A stretch of 46,059 bases of DNA from CAYZQE01 sp964480635 (GTDB lineage: Bacteria > Pseudomonadota > Gammaproteobacteria > GCA-001735895). Below are positions 8,914 to 17,649 of this stretch, piece by piece. The stretch spans positions 1 through 46,059 of the forward strand of contig CAYZQE010000008.1 of NCBI GenBank assembly GCA_964480635.1, written 5' to 3'. The notes under the pieces are model-generated. The model was not told the DNA's origin, searched no databases, and saw only the letters and a list, made by a program, of their open reading frames with translations. The position numbers and the translations under genes were made by a program. Every line of letters starts with the position of its first letter. Position 1 is the first letter of the stretch.

Positions 8914-11900
8914 TTAGCTATCGTAATTTAAATTAGGCGCTAACCAACGTTCCATAACACTCAGTCCTTCCCCTTTACGTTTTGCATAATCTTCTACCTG
9001 ATCTTTATTAATTTTACCTAAACCAAAATAACGTGATTCTGGATGTGAATAATAAAAACCTGACACTGATGCCATGGGCAACATGGCAAAGGATTCTGTA
9101 ATCGTCATACCTGAGTTTTTATCAGGCTCAATCAAATCCCACATTAATGCCTTTTCAGTATGATCAGGGCATGCAGGATAGCCTGGTGCAGGGCGTATAC
9201 CCGCGTATCTTTCTTTAATTAAATCATTGTTATCTAATTGCTCTTCGGCACCATAACCCCAATGATCTGCACGTACTTGTTGATGCAACCATTCGGCAGC
9301 CGCTTCGGCAAAACGGTCTGCAATAGCCTTAACCATGATGGCATTATAGTCATCATTATCGGCTTCATATTCTTTCACCATCTCATCAACACCTATGCCT
9401 GCTGTCACCGCAAAAGCACCTAAATAGTCTTTTAAACCTGTCTTAGCTGGCGCGATATAATCCGATAGACACTGGTTTGGTTTTCCTGGTGGCTTTTCAT
9501 TTTGTTGGCGCAAGTGATGCAAGGTCATTTTAACGTCATGACGATTTTCATCGGTATATAAAATAATATCATCGCCATCACTATTCGCAGGGTATAAACC
9601 CAGCACCGCTTTGGCTTGTAGCCTTTTATTATCAACAATATCTCTGAGTATTTCTTGCGCATCGTTGAAAACGGTAGTGGCTTCTTCACCAACAATGTCA
9701 TCTTTTAATATTTTTGGATAACTGCCTGCAAGCTCCCAGGCATGAAAAAACGGTGTCCAATCGATGTATTGCTCTAACGCCGATAAAGGGATGTCATTAA
9801 TCACACTTAAGCCCATTTTATTCGGCACCGGTGGGGTATATCCTTTCCACTCTACCTTAGTTTTATTAGCTTGTGCCTTAGCATGAGTTAAAAAACGTTT
9901 TGAAGACTGTCGCCCAGCATGTTGTTTACGTACTGTTTCGTATTCTTCTTTAATGCCATTAACAAAACCATCTTTTAACGTAGCACTGAGTAAATTAGAA
10001 GCCACGCCTACGGCACGCGATGCATCTTTTACATAGATACTGGGATGATCATAGTGCTGATCAATTTTAACGGCTGTGTGCACACGAGATGTCGTTGCTC
10101 CACCTATCAATAAGGGCACGGTAAAACCTTGGCGCTTCATTTCTTTCGCCATGTGAACCATTTCATCGAGTGATGGCGTAATTAAACCCGATAAACCAAT
10201 GATGTCGACATTATGTTCTTTAGCCGCTTTTAATATGGTTTCGGCAGGCACCATGACGCCTAAGTCTATAATTTCGTAGTTATTACATTGCAACACCACA
10301 CCCACAATATTTTTACCAATATCATGCACGTCACCTTTTACGGTAGCCATTAAAATTTTACCGTTGGATGACATATCATCTTTAGATTTTTCGGCTTCTA
10401 AAAAGGGCATTAAATATGCAACCGCTTGTTTCATAACACGGGCAGACTTAACCACTTGCGGTAAGAACATTTTACCGTCACCAAACAAATCGCCAACGAC
10501 GTTCATACCATCCATTAATGGCCCTTCAATCACTTCGAGTGACAAAGTGAAGCCTTTGCGTGCTTCTTCGGTATCATCAACAATAAATTCAGTTATGCCT
10601 TTTACCAGTGCATGCTCTAAACGTTTAACAACGGGTAAATCACGCCATTCTAAATTATCTTTTTGCTTAACCGCTGCGCCATCACCGACAAATTCTGCCG
10701 CTATGTCTAATAAAGCATCGGTGCCTTGAGTTCCCTCGGGGTATTTATTGAGAATAATATCTTCAACACAATCTTTTAATTTTTGCGGGATGTCTGAATA
10801 AATCGCTAACTGACCGGCATTAACTATACCCATGTCCATGCCTTCTTTAATGCAGTAATACAAAAAGACGGCATGAATCGCTTCACGAACTGGGTTATTG
10901 CCACGAAATGAGAACGATACATTACTCACTCCACCACTAACCATGGCATGAGGTAAGTTTTGTTTGATGTAACGCGTTGCTTGAATAAAATCTACGGCAT
11001 AATTATTGTGCTCTTCAATACCTGTCGCTACCGCAAAAATATTGGGATCGAAAATAATATCTTCTGGTGGAAAACCGACAACATCGACTAAAACGCGGTA
11101 AGCACGTTCACATATTTCAGTTTTACGTTGATAGGTATCAGCTTGCCCATCTTCGTCAAAAGCCATGACAATGGCCGCAGCACCATAGCGTTTGACTAAC
11201 TTAGCTTGTTTGATGAAATTTTCTTCACCTTCTTTAAGGCTGATGGAATTAACCACGCCCTTGCCTTGTAAGCATTGTAACCCTGCTTCTAAAATATCCC
11301 ATTTAGACGAGTCCAGCATAATTGGCACGCGTGAAATATCGGGTTCACTGCCAATCAGTTTTAAGAAACGAACCATCGCTTCTTTAGACTCCAACATGCC
11401 CTCATCCATGTTGATGTCGATAATTTGAGCACCATTTTCTACTTGTTGGCGCGCGACAGATAAGGCTGTATCAAAATCCCCTTCCATGATTAAGCGTTTA
11501 AAAATGGCCGAGCCCGTGACGTTGGTACGCTCACCCACATTTAAAAACAAAGAGTCTTTTTTAATGTCACAGGGTTCTAAGCCTGACAAACGACAAACGA
11601 CTTCTAGCTCTGGTATAGGACGCGGCTTAATCGGTGACACTTGTTTAACAATTTCTTCAATATGCGACGGTGCCGTGCCACAACATCCCCCCACAATATT
11701 TAAAAAACCTTGCTCTGCCCATTCTCTTATTTCACTTGCGACGTCTTCTGGCGATTCGTCATACTCACCAAATTCATTGGGCAAGCCTGCATTCGGATGT
11801 GCCGACACATTAGTTTCTGCAATATTTGATAAAATTTCAACGTATTGACGCAATTCTTTGGGGCCTAATGCACAGTTTAAACCGATAGAAATGGGATTGA

Positions 11901-12615
11901 GATGACGTAATGAATACCAAAAAGCTTCTGTCGTTTGGCCCGAAAGTGTACGCCCCGAAGCATCAGTAATCGTTCCTGAAATCATTACAGGTAATTCAAT
12001 ACCCATTTCCTCAAAAACAGAGTCGACCGCAAACCCCGCCGCTTTTGCGTTGAGCGTATCAAAAATGGTTTCAATTAAGATAATATCTGAACCGCCATCA
12101 ATTAAACCTCGCGTGGCATCGCTGTATAAATCAACCAACTCTTGAAAACTAATGTTTCTAAAGCCAGGGTCATTCACATCGGGAGATAAAGAGGCGGTTC
12201 GGTTGGTTGGCCCTAAAACACCCGCAACAAAACGTAATTTATCGGGTGTTTTAGCTTCATATTCTGCTGTCACTTGTTTAGCAAGCTCAGCGGATGTTTT
12301 ATTTAATTCATAACATAATGATTCCATGCCGTAATCAGCCATGGAGATAAGGTTAGAATTAAAGGTATTGGTTTCGATAATATCCGCGCCAACATCTAAG
12401 TAGGCGCGATGAATATCTTTGATAATATCGGGCTGAGTGAGCGTTAATAAATCATTATTGCCTTTTAAGCTGCTATCCCAGTCACTAAATCGCTCACCAC
12501 GATAATCCTCTTCTTCAAGCTCATACGATTGAATCATGGTACCCATCGCACCATCTAGAAATAAAATGCGTTGATTTAATGCTTGGGTTAATAAACTTTT
12601 ATGATGTGCTTTCAA
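8914..12615 (-). CDS. metH: Cobalamin-dependent methionine synthase
   Basis: A full-length 1233-residue MetH that transfers a methyl group from 5-methyltetrahydrofolate through cobalamin to homocysteine. All four modules are present: the homocysteine domain (RILFLDGAMGTMIQ near 17-30, zinc-site cysteines in NIVGGCCGTAPSH near 310); the pterin domain; the B12 domain with the cap region and the base-off motif GDVHDIGKNIVG near 760; and the C-terminal AdoMet reactivation domain (RPAPGYPACPDHTEK). The start is TTG at 12615, preceded by a GAG at suitable distance; no ATG lies near enough, and the length agrees with E. coli MetH. No cobalamin or SAM riboswitch was recognised upstream. Confidence 0.96.
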   Translation of the reverse strand: MKAHHKSLLTQALNQRILFLDGAMGTMIQSYELEEEDYRGERFSDWDSSLKGNNDLLTLTQPDIIKDIHRAYLDVGADIIETNTFNSNLISMADYGMESLCYELNKTSAELAKQVTAEYEAKTPDKLRFVAGVLGPTNRTASLSPDVNDPGFRNISFQELVDLYSDATRGLIDGGSDIILIETIFDTLNAKAAGFAVDSVFEEMGIELPVMISGTITDASGRTLSGQTTEAFWYSLRHLNPISIGLNCALGPKELRQYVEILSNIAETNVSAHPNAGLPNEFGEYDESPEDVASEIREWAEQGFLNIVGGCCGTAPSHIEEIVKQVSPIKPRPIPELEVVCRLSGLEPCDIKKDSLFLNVGERTNVTGSAIFKRLIMEGDFDTALSVARQQVENGAQIIDINMDEGMLESKEAMVRFLKLIGSEPDISRVPIMLDSSKWDILEAGLQCLQGKGVVNSISLKEGEENFIKQAKLVKRYGAAAIVMAFDEDGQADTYQRKTEICERAYRVLVDVVGFPPEDIIFDPNIFAVATGIEEHNNYAVDFIQATRYIKQNLPHAMVSGGVSNVSFSFRGNNPVREAIHAVFLYYCIKEGMDMGIVNAGQLAIYSDIPQKLKDCVEDIILNKYPEGTQGTDALLDIAAEFVGDGAAVKQKDNLEWRDLPVVKRLEHALVKGITEFIVDDTEEARKGFTLSLEVIEGPLMDGMNVVGDLFGDGKMFLPQVVKSARVMKQAVAYLMPFLEAEKSKDDMSSNGKILMATVKGDVHDIGKNIVGVVLQCNNYEIIDLGVMVPAETILKAAKEHNVDIIGLSGLITPSLDEMVHMAKEMKRQGFTVPLLIGGATTSRVHTAVKIDQHYDHPSIYVKDASRAVGVASNLLSATLKDGFVNGIKEEYETVRKQHAGRQSSKRFLTHAKAQANKTKVEWKGYTPPVPNKMGLSVINDIPLSALEQYIDWTPFFHAWELAGSYPKILKDDIVGEEATTVFNDAQEILRDIVDNKRLQAKAVLGLYPANSDGDDIILYTDENRHDVKMTLHHLRQQNEKPPGKPNQCLSDYIAPAKTGLKDYLGAFAVTAGIGVDEMVKEYEADNDDYNAIMVKAIADRFAEAAAEWLHQQVRADHWGYGAEEQLDNNDLIKERYAGIRPAPGYPACPDHTEKALMWDLIEPDKNSGMTITESFAMLPMASVSGFYYSHPESRYFGLGKINKDQVEDYAKRKGEGLSVMERWLAPNLNYDS

Positions 12616-12652
12616 AATATACTCAGATTAAAAATTGATGTTATGGCGAAGT

Positions 12653-12658
12653 ATTATA
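12653..12658 (-). promoter_or_regulatory. Putative -10 box of metH
   Basis: TATAAT on the minus strand about 38 bases before the metH TTG start, in the sequence GGCTATAATACT. No good -35 lies 16-18 bases upstream. It is the best promoter candidate for metH, supported only by consensus match and position. Confidence 0.35.
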
Positions 12659-12868
12659 GCCAAAATAGAACATAAGCTAAACAATTGCGTCAGTTGGATT
12701 GGCGCAGGTGCAATCTAACACTTCCTTAAAATATAAAGTACTGGCGCTTTTGACAAATCACACTTTAAATCGTCATTGCCAATGTTATTAATGTCAATAT
12801 CATCGCTTTCACTTAATTATTTAGCTTTTCCTTTATACTGACGGGTTTCTCCCTTCTGTAAAGACACA

Positions 12869-13399
12869 ATGGCTATAAGCTCTACCATTATAAAAGTTGA
12901 CTTAAATATTGCGAATATGGATTCTCATTATTATCAAAACCACGAACTAACCGTGGCTCAGCACCCTTCTGAAACAAATCGGCGCTTTATGATTAGGCTC
13001 ATCGCCTTTATGTTAAATGCAAGTGACACTATACGCTTTACCAAAGGGTTAAGCAGTGATGAAGAACCTGATTTATGGCAAAAATCATTAATTGATGATA
13101 TCGAAGTATGGATTGATTTGGGTCAACCTGATGAAAAAAGAATTCGCAAGGCTTGTGGTCGTGCTAAGCAAGTTATTATTTATACTTACCATGAACACAA
13201 AGCCAAACCTTGGTGGGAACAAAATAAAAGCAAACTTCAGCGCTTTAAAAACTTATTAGTTCATCACATTAATGTTGGTGAGATTGATGCCATGGTAAAA
13301 CGCTCTATGCAATTACAATGCAACATTCAAGACGGTGAAATTTACTTAAGTAATGAAGACTCCAATATCACCATCACATTAAACACTTACGAGTTCTAA
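12869..13399 (+). CDS. yaeQ: YaeQ family protein
   Basis: A 176-residue protein with the YaeQ signatures: MDSHYYQNHELTVAQHPSET near 15-35, GLSSDEEPDLWQKSL near 61-75, and the core WIDLGQPDEKRIRKACGRA near 82-100. YaeQ has a variant PD-(D/E)XK nuclease-like fold, and its cellular role is not settled. The length matches the family. The 3' end overlaps the convergent acetyltransferase gene by 21 bp. ATG 12869 has little Shine-Dalgarno but agrees with the family N-terminus. Confidence 0.9.
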   Translation: MAISSTIIKVDLNIANMDSHYYQNHELTVAQHPSETNRRFMIRLIAFMLNASDTIRFTKGLSSDEEPDLWQKSLIDDIEVWIDLGQPDEKRIRKACGRAKQVIIYTYHEHKAKPWWEQNKSKLQRFKNLLVHHINVGEIDAMVKRSMQLQCNIQDGEIYLSNEDSNITITLNTYEF

Positions 13400-13864
13400 T
13401 ATTTTATTGGATGTCAGACTAAATAATGACCAATCATCGTCATGCTTAGCGCCTAATGATTGATAAAATGATTGGGCAGCTTTATTGCTAGAAAGAACGT
13501 CCCACCTAATTTTACTACAGCCTTTATCAGTCGCTTCTAGCGCTAATACCTTCATCAATTTTTTACCTAACCCTTGGTTTCTGTGTTTAGAATCAACGTA
13601 AAGCTCTTTTATGTATATCCAAGGCTTTAAATCGTAAGTAAAGGGTAAATAGTAATAAACTAAAATAGCAGTAATTTTATCTTCAACTTCGGCGACTAAG
13701 ACGCAAAAAGCTTGCTGCTTAAACAAACGCTCTTCTAGGTCTTTTTTAGTCACTTTAAACTCATCTGCATAACCTTCAAACTTTGCTAAATCAACCATTA
13801 AACGAAGCACATCATCACCGTCTTTTAACTTTGCATGACGTATTTTAAAACCATTATTAGCCAT
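13379..13864 (-). CDS. GNAT family N-acetyltransferase
   Basis: A 161-residue single-domain GNAT enzyme. The acetyl-CoA binding motif A is IKELYVDSKHRNQGLGKKLM (about 89-108, with the RxxGLG/K loop), followed by motif B near KIRWDVLSSNKAAQSFYQSLGA. This resembles the polyamine/thialysine acetyltransferase (SSAT-like) branch, whose members acetylate small amines; the substrate here is unknown. It starts 8 bp inside the end of an upstream rhodanese gene on the same strand, so the two probably form an operon, and it overlaps convergent yaeQ by 21 bp. Confidence 0.85.
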   Translation of the reverse strand: MANNGFKIRHAKLKDGDDVLRLMVDLAKFEGYADEFKVTKKDLEERLFKQQAFCVLVAEVEDKITAILVYYYLPFTYDLKPWIYIKELYVDSKHRNQGLGKKLMKVLALEATDKGCSKIRWDVLSSNKAAQSFYQSLGAKHDDDWSLFSLTSNKILELVSV

Positions 13865-14252
13865 GAGTTAACTCAAATCCTTCATCAATCCATCCTGTCA
13901 CACCACCAATCATTTTTTTAACCGGACGATTAAGTTTTGCCAGCCTAACCGCAGCCTTTTCTGTTGCATTACAATGTGGGCCTGCGCAATAAATAACAAA
14001 AAGAGTGTCTTTATCATATTCGGCTAGGCTTTTTTCATTAAGTCGTGAATGCGTTAAATTTGTGGCACTCACAATATGCCCTTCAGTAAAGGCTTCTTCC
14101 CCTCTTACGTCTAACAAAACGAAATCGACACGATCATTATGAATTGAGTGATGCACATCCCAACAATCAGTTTCAAATTTTAATAAAGATTCGAAATGAG
14201 CTAAGGCTTCTTGACTACTTGCTGCTTGAGGTCTTGATACGGCGGACGACAT
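13857..14252 (-). CDS. Cytosolic rhodanese-like protein
   Basis: A single-domain rhodanese of 131 residues. LLDVRGEEAFTEGHI (about 46-60) is the CH2A-like segment, and the loop YCAGPHCNATEKAA holds Cys89 and Cys94. I start at ATG 14252 rather than the in-frame ATG at 14270, because GGAGA lies 8 bases before the former. There is no signal peptide. It is the first gene of a rhodanese-GNAT pair divergent from an FtrA-like AraC regulator. Rhodanese/FtrA-like neighbour pairs recur in proteobacteria, so regulation by the neighbour is a reasonable inference. Confidence 0.85.
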   Translation of the reverse strand: MSSAVSRPQAASSQEALAHFESLLKFETDCWDVHHSIHNDRVDFVLLDVRGEEAFTEGHIVSATNLTHSRLNEKSLAEYDKDTLFVIYCAGPHCNATEKAAVRLAKLNRPVKKMIGGVTGWIDEGFELTHG

Positions 14253-14370
14253 AAATTTTCTCCATAACATTTAAGATGAAGGTATATTGAATGAATTTAA
14301 CGCAATGAACCATTGGCTTAATAGACAAGTTTCGTTAACATCAAGCCAATGATAATAATTGGTAAATAAA

Positions 14371-15318
14371 ATGATTCGTGTCGCAATTTTAATGCTTGAA
14401 CAAACAGCGTTGTTTGAGATTGGCTGTGCTACAGAGCTTTTTGCCTTAGAACGTCCCGAGTTTAAAAATTGGTATCAAGCAGAAATAGTAAGCTTTAATA
14501 AACAGTCATCGTCTAGCTCTGGTGGAATCACAATAAATAGCAAAACAGTAAACCATTTAAATGACTATGATCTACTTATTATTCCCAATTGGGCTATCAA
14601 CGATAAACAATCACATTCACTCATGTTTCATGAGATAAGGTCATTTCATGAAGAAGGCAAACGTATCATTTCATTTTGTTCGGGTGCTTTTTTACTCGCC
14701 AAACTTGGCATACTTGAAAATAGAACCGCAATAACCCATTGGCGTTATGCAAACGAGTTTAAATCACGTTATCCGAATATTGATTATGTTGATGATGTAC
14801 TGTTTGTTTACGATGGACTCATTGGCTGCTCAGCAGGCAGTTCGGCTGCTATTGATTTAGGCTTAGACGTTATTCGGCAAGACTTTGGCTATAAAGCGGC
14901 GAATACAGTGGCTAGACGCCTTGTGCTTTCTGCACATAGAAAAGGAGGCCAGTCTCAATTTTCAGAGTTGGATATTAACAAAGTTTCAAGCCAATTTAGT
15001 CAAGCTTTAGATTGGGCTTTAAATAACATAACCAGTGCCCTAACTATTAATCATTTGGCTAAAAAAGCAAACATGTCACGTCGAACTTTTGACCGACAGT
15101 TTAAGGCAAAGATGAACTTAACCCCCAAAGAATGGCTCACATACCAGCGCTTAAACCTTGCTAAATCAATGTTAGAAAAACATCCATTTGGCATTGAAAA
15201 AATTGCAGAATTATCAGGGTTTGATAACGCCACGACAATGAGGCATCATTTTCGTAAAGAGTTCGGCGTGTCGCCCAGTTTACATCGTACTCAATTTCGA
15301 TCTAATGGCTTTAGTTGA
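14371..15318 (+). CDS. GlxA/FtrA-type AraC-family transcriptional regulator
   Basis: A protein of about 315 residues with an N-terminal DJ-1/PfpI-like amidotransferase fold (about 1-180), including the nucleophile-elbow-like segment FCSGAFLLAKLG, and a C-terminal AraC DNA-binding domain (about 215-310) with two helix-turn-helices: INHLAKKANMSRRTFDRQF and IEKIAELSGFDNATTMRHHF. It closely follows the FtrA layout (FALERPEF near the N-terminus). ATG 14371 is preferred over the in-frame TTG at 14359. It probably controls the divergent rhodanese-acetyltransferase pair; the signal is unknown. Its last 39 bases overlap a small convergent gene. Confidence 0.85.
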   Translation: MIRVAILMLEQTALFEIGCATELFALERPEFKNWYQAEIVSFNKQSSSSSGGITINSKTVNHLNDYDLLIIPNWAINDKQSHSLMFHEIRSFHEEGKRIISFCSGAFLLAKLGILENRTAITHWRYANEFKSRYPNIDYVDDVLFVYDGLIGCSAGSSAAIDLGLDVIRQDFGYKAANTVARRLVLSAHRKGGQSQFSELDINKVSSQFSQALDWALNNITSALTINHLAKKANMSRRTFDRQFKAKMNLTPKEWLTYQRLNLAKSMLEKHPFGIEKIAELSGFDNATTMRHHFRKEFGVSPSLHRTQFRSNGFS

Positions 15319-15498
15319 AATTAAAGAGTCTTGCCAAGTTTTATTATTAAAATCTATTGGGCATGTTACTTCTTGGTTGCGCCCTATTTCATTTTCATAC
15401 CAGCCCTTATGAAATTGTAAAGGTTCGGCTTCATAAGCCCAACATTCTCCATCTTCATCTTTGGCGATCCATAACGCCCATTCGGGATATTTATTCAT
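15280..15498 (-). CDS. Small conserved-looking hypothetical protein
   Basis: A 72-residue, tryptophan-rich acidic protein (WALWIAKDEDGECWAYEAEP, then HKGWYENEIGR). No family is recognised with certainty, though this W/Y-rich layout resembles short uncharacterised proteins scattered in proteobacteria. It lies downstream of adk on the same strand, after the adk terminator, and its 3' end overlaps the convergent FtrA-like gene by 39 bp. No good Shine-Dalgarno precedes ATG 15498. The protein-like composition argues that it is real, with moderate confidence. Confidence 0.5.
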   Translation of the reverse strand: MNKYPEWALWIAKDEDGECWAYEAEPLQFHKGWYENEIGRNQEVTCPIDFNNKTWQDSLISTKAIRSKLSTM

Positions 15499-15521
15499 TA
15501 TTTTATTTTTTAAAGGGCAAA

Positions 15522-15549
15522 AAAAAGCCGACTATAAAGTCGGCTTTTT
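15522..15549 (-). terminator. Rho-independent terminator of adk
   Basis: GCCGACT and AGTCGGC form a 7-bp GC-rich stem with a 4-base loop, flanked by A and T runs that extend the stem. On the minus strand the hairpin ends in TTTTTT, 22 bases after the adk stop. The flanking T tract on the other strand means it could act in both directions. Confidence 0.85.
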
Positions 15550-15570
15550 AAAACTAATCAATGGTTATGA

Positions 15571-16215
15571 TTATTCCATACCAATTTTAGCTTTAATCGC
15601 ATCAATAACTGAATCTGAAGATGTTGCTGCAACCGTTAATAACTGTCCTTTGCCTTCATAATATCCAACTAATGGTGCTGTTTGCTCGTTGAATACATCT
15701 AAACGATTACTGATAGCTTCTTCAGTTTCGTCATCACGTTGTACTACGGCACCACCACAATCATTACACTTACCTTCTTCTTTTGGTGGGTTAGATTTAA
15801 CATTATAAATAGCACCACAATCTTCGCAGGTACGACGAGTTGTTAAACGGTCTAAAATAACATCGCGTGCGACATCAATATTGACGACTGCATCTAATTT
15901 TTCGCCCATGTTTTCTAATAACACGTCTAGAGCTTCTGCTTGAGGGATTGTACGAGGGAAGCCATCTAATAAGTAACCGCTTTTGCAATCGTCTTCTTTT
16001 AAACGATCGCCCATAATGCCCATGATTAAATCATCAGACACTAAATCACCAGCTTTCATTGCTGCTTCTGCTTTTTTCCCAAGCTCTGTACCTGCCGCAA
16101 CTGCGCCACGTAAAATATCACCTGTTGAAATTTGTACTGAACCGTCTAACTTAGTTAAAAGCTTAGCAACAGTACCTTTACCTGCACCTGGTGCACCTAA
16201 AAGAATAAGTTTCAT
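15571..16215 (-). CDS. adk: Adenylate kinase with a four-cysteine lid
   Basis: A 214-residue long-form adenylate kinase that interconverts ATP plus AMP and two ADP. The P-loop is GAPGAGKGT (7-15), the AMP-binding STGD is at 30-33, and the DGFPRTIPQA segment is at 84-93. The lid (about 122-160) contains Cys130, Cys133, Cys150 and Cys153 as two CxxC pairs, the zinc-binding type of many Gram-positive enzymes; Escherichia coli Adk lacks them. AGGAAA lies 11 bases before ATG 16215. A terminator follows directly, so adk appears monocistronic. Confidence 0.97.
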   Translation of the reverse strand: MKLILLGAPGAGKGTVAKLLTKLDGSVQISTGDILRGAVAAGTELGKKAEAAMKAGDLVSDDLIMGIMGDRLKEDDCKSGYLLDGFPRTIPQAEALDVLLENMGEKLDAVVNIDVARDVILDRLTTRRTCEDCGAIYNVKSNPPKEEGKCNDCGGAVVQRDDETEEAISNRLDVFNEQTAPLVGYYEGKGQLLTVAATSSDSVIDAIKAKIGME

Positions 16216-16659
16216 TGTTTGTTGTTTCCTGTCAATTAAAAAGTTTCTCGCAGTAGGTTATTTCACAAAAAGAAAACTTGAAATTAAGTTTCACTTTAAG
16301 ATTAATGACCTATTGGAGAGGCTATTATTTTATTTAGCTGTGATATCAAATTTTTTCTTAATTTATTGAGAAGACCTTAATGTAAATGCAAGATATTCAA
16401 ACTTAGAAAAGATTAATAGCACATCAATTTCGCGCAATATAATAGCATAGAGTCGTTATTAATTTCATTACTTTTGACTCTAAAATAATCGCCTTAAAGA
16501 TGATTAAGGTATTGAGCCATCAATACATCTACCGATGACTCAAAAAAGACAGTATTTATGCCGTGACGCGATAAACACCCATTGGATAAAAAGCTAGAAA
16601 GCCACCAGTAGAAAAACTTGATAAGTACGCCCGTATCCTATCAATACACCTTAACTTGG
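16216..16659. other. Gene-free stretch upstream of adk
   Basis: About 440 bp with no convincing gene. It must hold the adk promoter. A possible hairpin lies at 16511-16542 (TTGAGCCATC pairing with GATGACTCAA, one mismatch) without a T run. On the minus strand an open stretch without a start codon ends at 16555, perhaps a decayed coding remnant or chance. I see no tRNA or known small RNA. Confidence 0.5.
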
Positions 16660-16824
16660 TTAAGGAGGCACTGAACAACCGCCAATTATTTTTTACTGGC
16701 TAAAATGCACGACAACTTCCGTTAAATTCGACGCAATAGCCAGCTATTACGACGCATTTAACGAAACTTGACGCACATTTTTTCTCAGTAAAACTCTAAT
16801 CGCGGTTATTCAGTGCCTCCTTAA
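16660..16824. mobile_element. 165-bp palindromic MITE-like element
   Basis: The two ends, 16660-16682 and 16802-16824, are 23-bp inverted repeats with one mismatch, starting TTAAGGAGGCACTGAA. The palindrome continues imperfectly to a centre near 16742, where AATAGC and GCTATT face each other, so nearly the whole element could fold into one long hairpin. It carries no gene. The outermost TTAA occurs at both ends and could be part of the repeat or a target duplication. Such size and shape are typical of non-autonomous, MITE-like bacterial repeats. It sits 52 bp beyond the flgF stop. I recognise no named family. Confidence 0.7.
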
Positions 16825-16875
16825 ATGACTTTCTAGCATTAACTGGATAATTGTTTCGTTTGGCTCGCCTGTTAA

Positions 16876-17616
16876 CTAGCTCATGCTCATTAATCTGGCA
16901 CTTGATTGATCATTTTCATTAGCGGTATTGACCATTTTTATTTGCATCTCATAAAAACGTGAATATTCCATCATTTTTACCATTGAATCGACGATGTTGA
17001 CGTTACTGGCTTCTAATGCGCCACCTGTCACACTAACAGTCGGATCAATATCAAAGGCATCGCCAGATTTATTTCTAAACAAACCATCATCACCGCGTTG
17101 TATATCGGCGGTATCTGGATTTACCAAGCGAATTTTATCAATCACGGTTAGAGCATTAGCTGCTTGTCCTGCACCACGTATTGAAATAGTACCGTCTGAA
17201 CCAATCACTAAACTTTCATGATCGGGTATCACCACAGGGCCACCTTGTCCAAAAACAAGCTGGCCTGCACCATTATAAAGAAACCCTGTTTCATCAATAT
17301 GCATATCACCACGTCGTGATAATGCTTCAGTGCCATCATCTGCTTGCACTACAAACCAACCTTCACCATTAACACGCATATCAAGTTCACGGCCTGTTGT
17401 CATTGTAGCTCCGCCAGAAAAATCTACGCCAGCACGCTCATCATTGGCATAGGCTCTAGAGGCGTGACCTGGACCATAAACTGGCAAGCTTTTAAAATGG
17501 TCTAAATCTGCCTTAAATGCGGTGGTACTTGCGTTGGCCAAATTATTGGCATTCGTCTGCTGGGCGTGCATTGCATTTTTAGCGCCATTCATTGCTATAT
17601 ATAGAAAATTATCCAT
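16876..17616 (-). CDS. flgF: Flagellar proximal rod protein FlgF
   Basis: A 246-residue rod protein. The N-terminal rod motif (about 1-35) includes NNLANASTTAFKADL; the middle has the SGG/GEGWFVVQADDGTEALSRRGD region near 85-105; and the C-terminal coiled helix (about 200-246) reads VNIVDSMVKMMEYSRFYEMQIKMV. It forms part of the drive-shaft rod in the periplasm. It is the last gene of a flgB-flgF run; flgG, which normally follows, is absent and the palindromic element lies there instead. The protein itself looks complete. Confidence 0.95.
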   Translation of the reverse strand: MDNFLYIAMNGAKNAMHAQQTNANNLANASTTAFKADLDHFKSLPVYGPGHASRAYANDERAGVDFSGGATMTTGRELDMRVNGEGWFVVQADDGTEALSRRGDMHIDETGFLYNGAGQLVFGQGGPVVIPDHESLVIGSDGTISIRGAGQAANALTVIDKIRLVNPDTADIQRGDDGLFRNKSGDAFDIDPTVSVTGGALEASNVNIVDSMVKMMEYSRFYEMQIKMVNTANENDQSSARLMSMS

Positions 17617-17649
17617 AACGGTATCCTAACTAATGGTTATCGGGTCTAA

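Noticed and set aside
12616..12868. Possible cobalamin or SAM/SAH riboswitch upstream of metH
   Set aside because: I could find none of the conserved riboswitch core segments, and the transcribed leader after the -10 candidate would be too short.
14253..14270. Six-residue N-terminal extension of the rhodanese from ATG 14270
   Set aside because: The codons of this extension contain the GGAGA that serves as Shine-Dalgarno for ATG 14252.
16555..16703. Open minus-strand stretch of about 47 codons ending at 16555
   Set aside because: It has no start codon or Shine-Dalgarno, runs into the palindromic element and matches no family I recognise; probably chance or unidentifiable decay.
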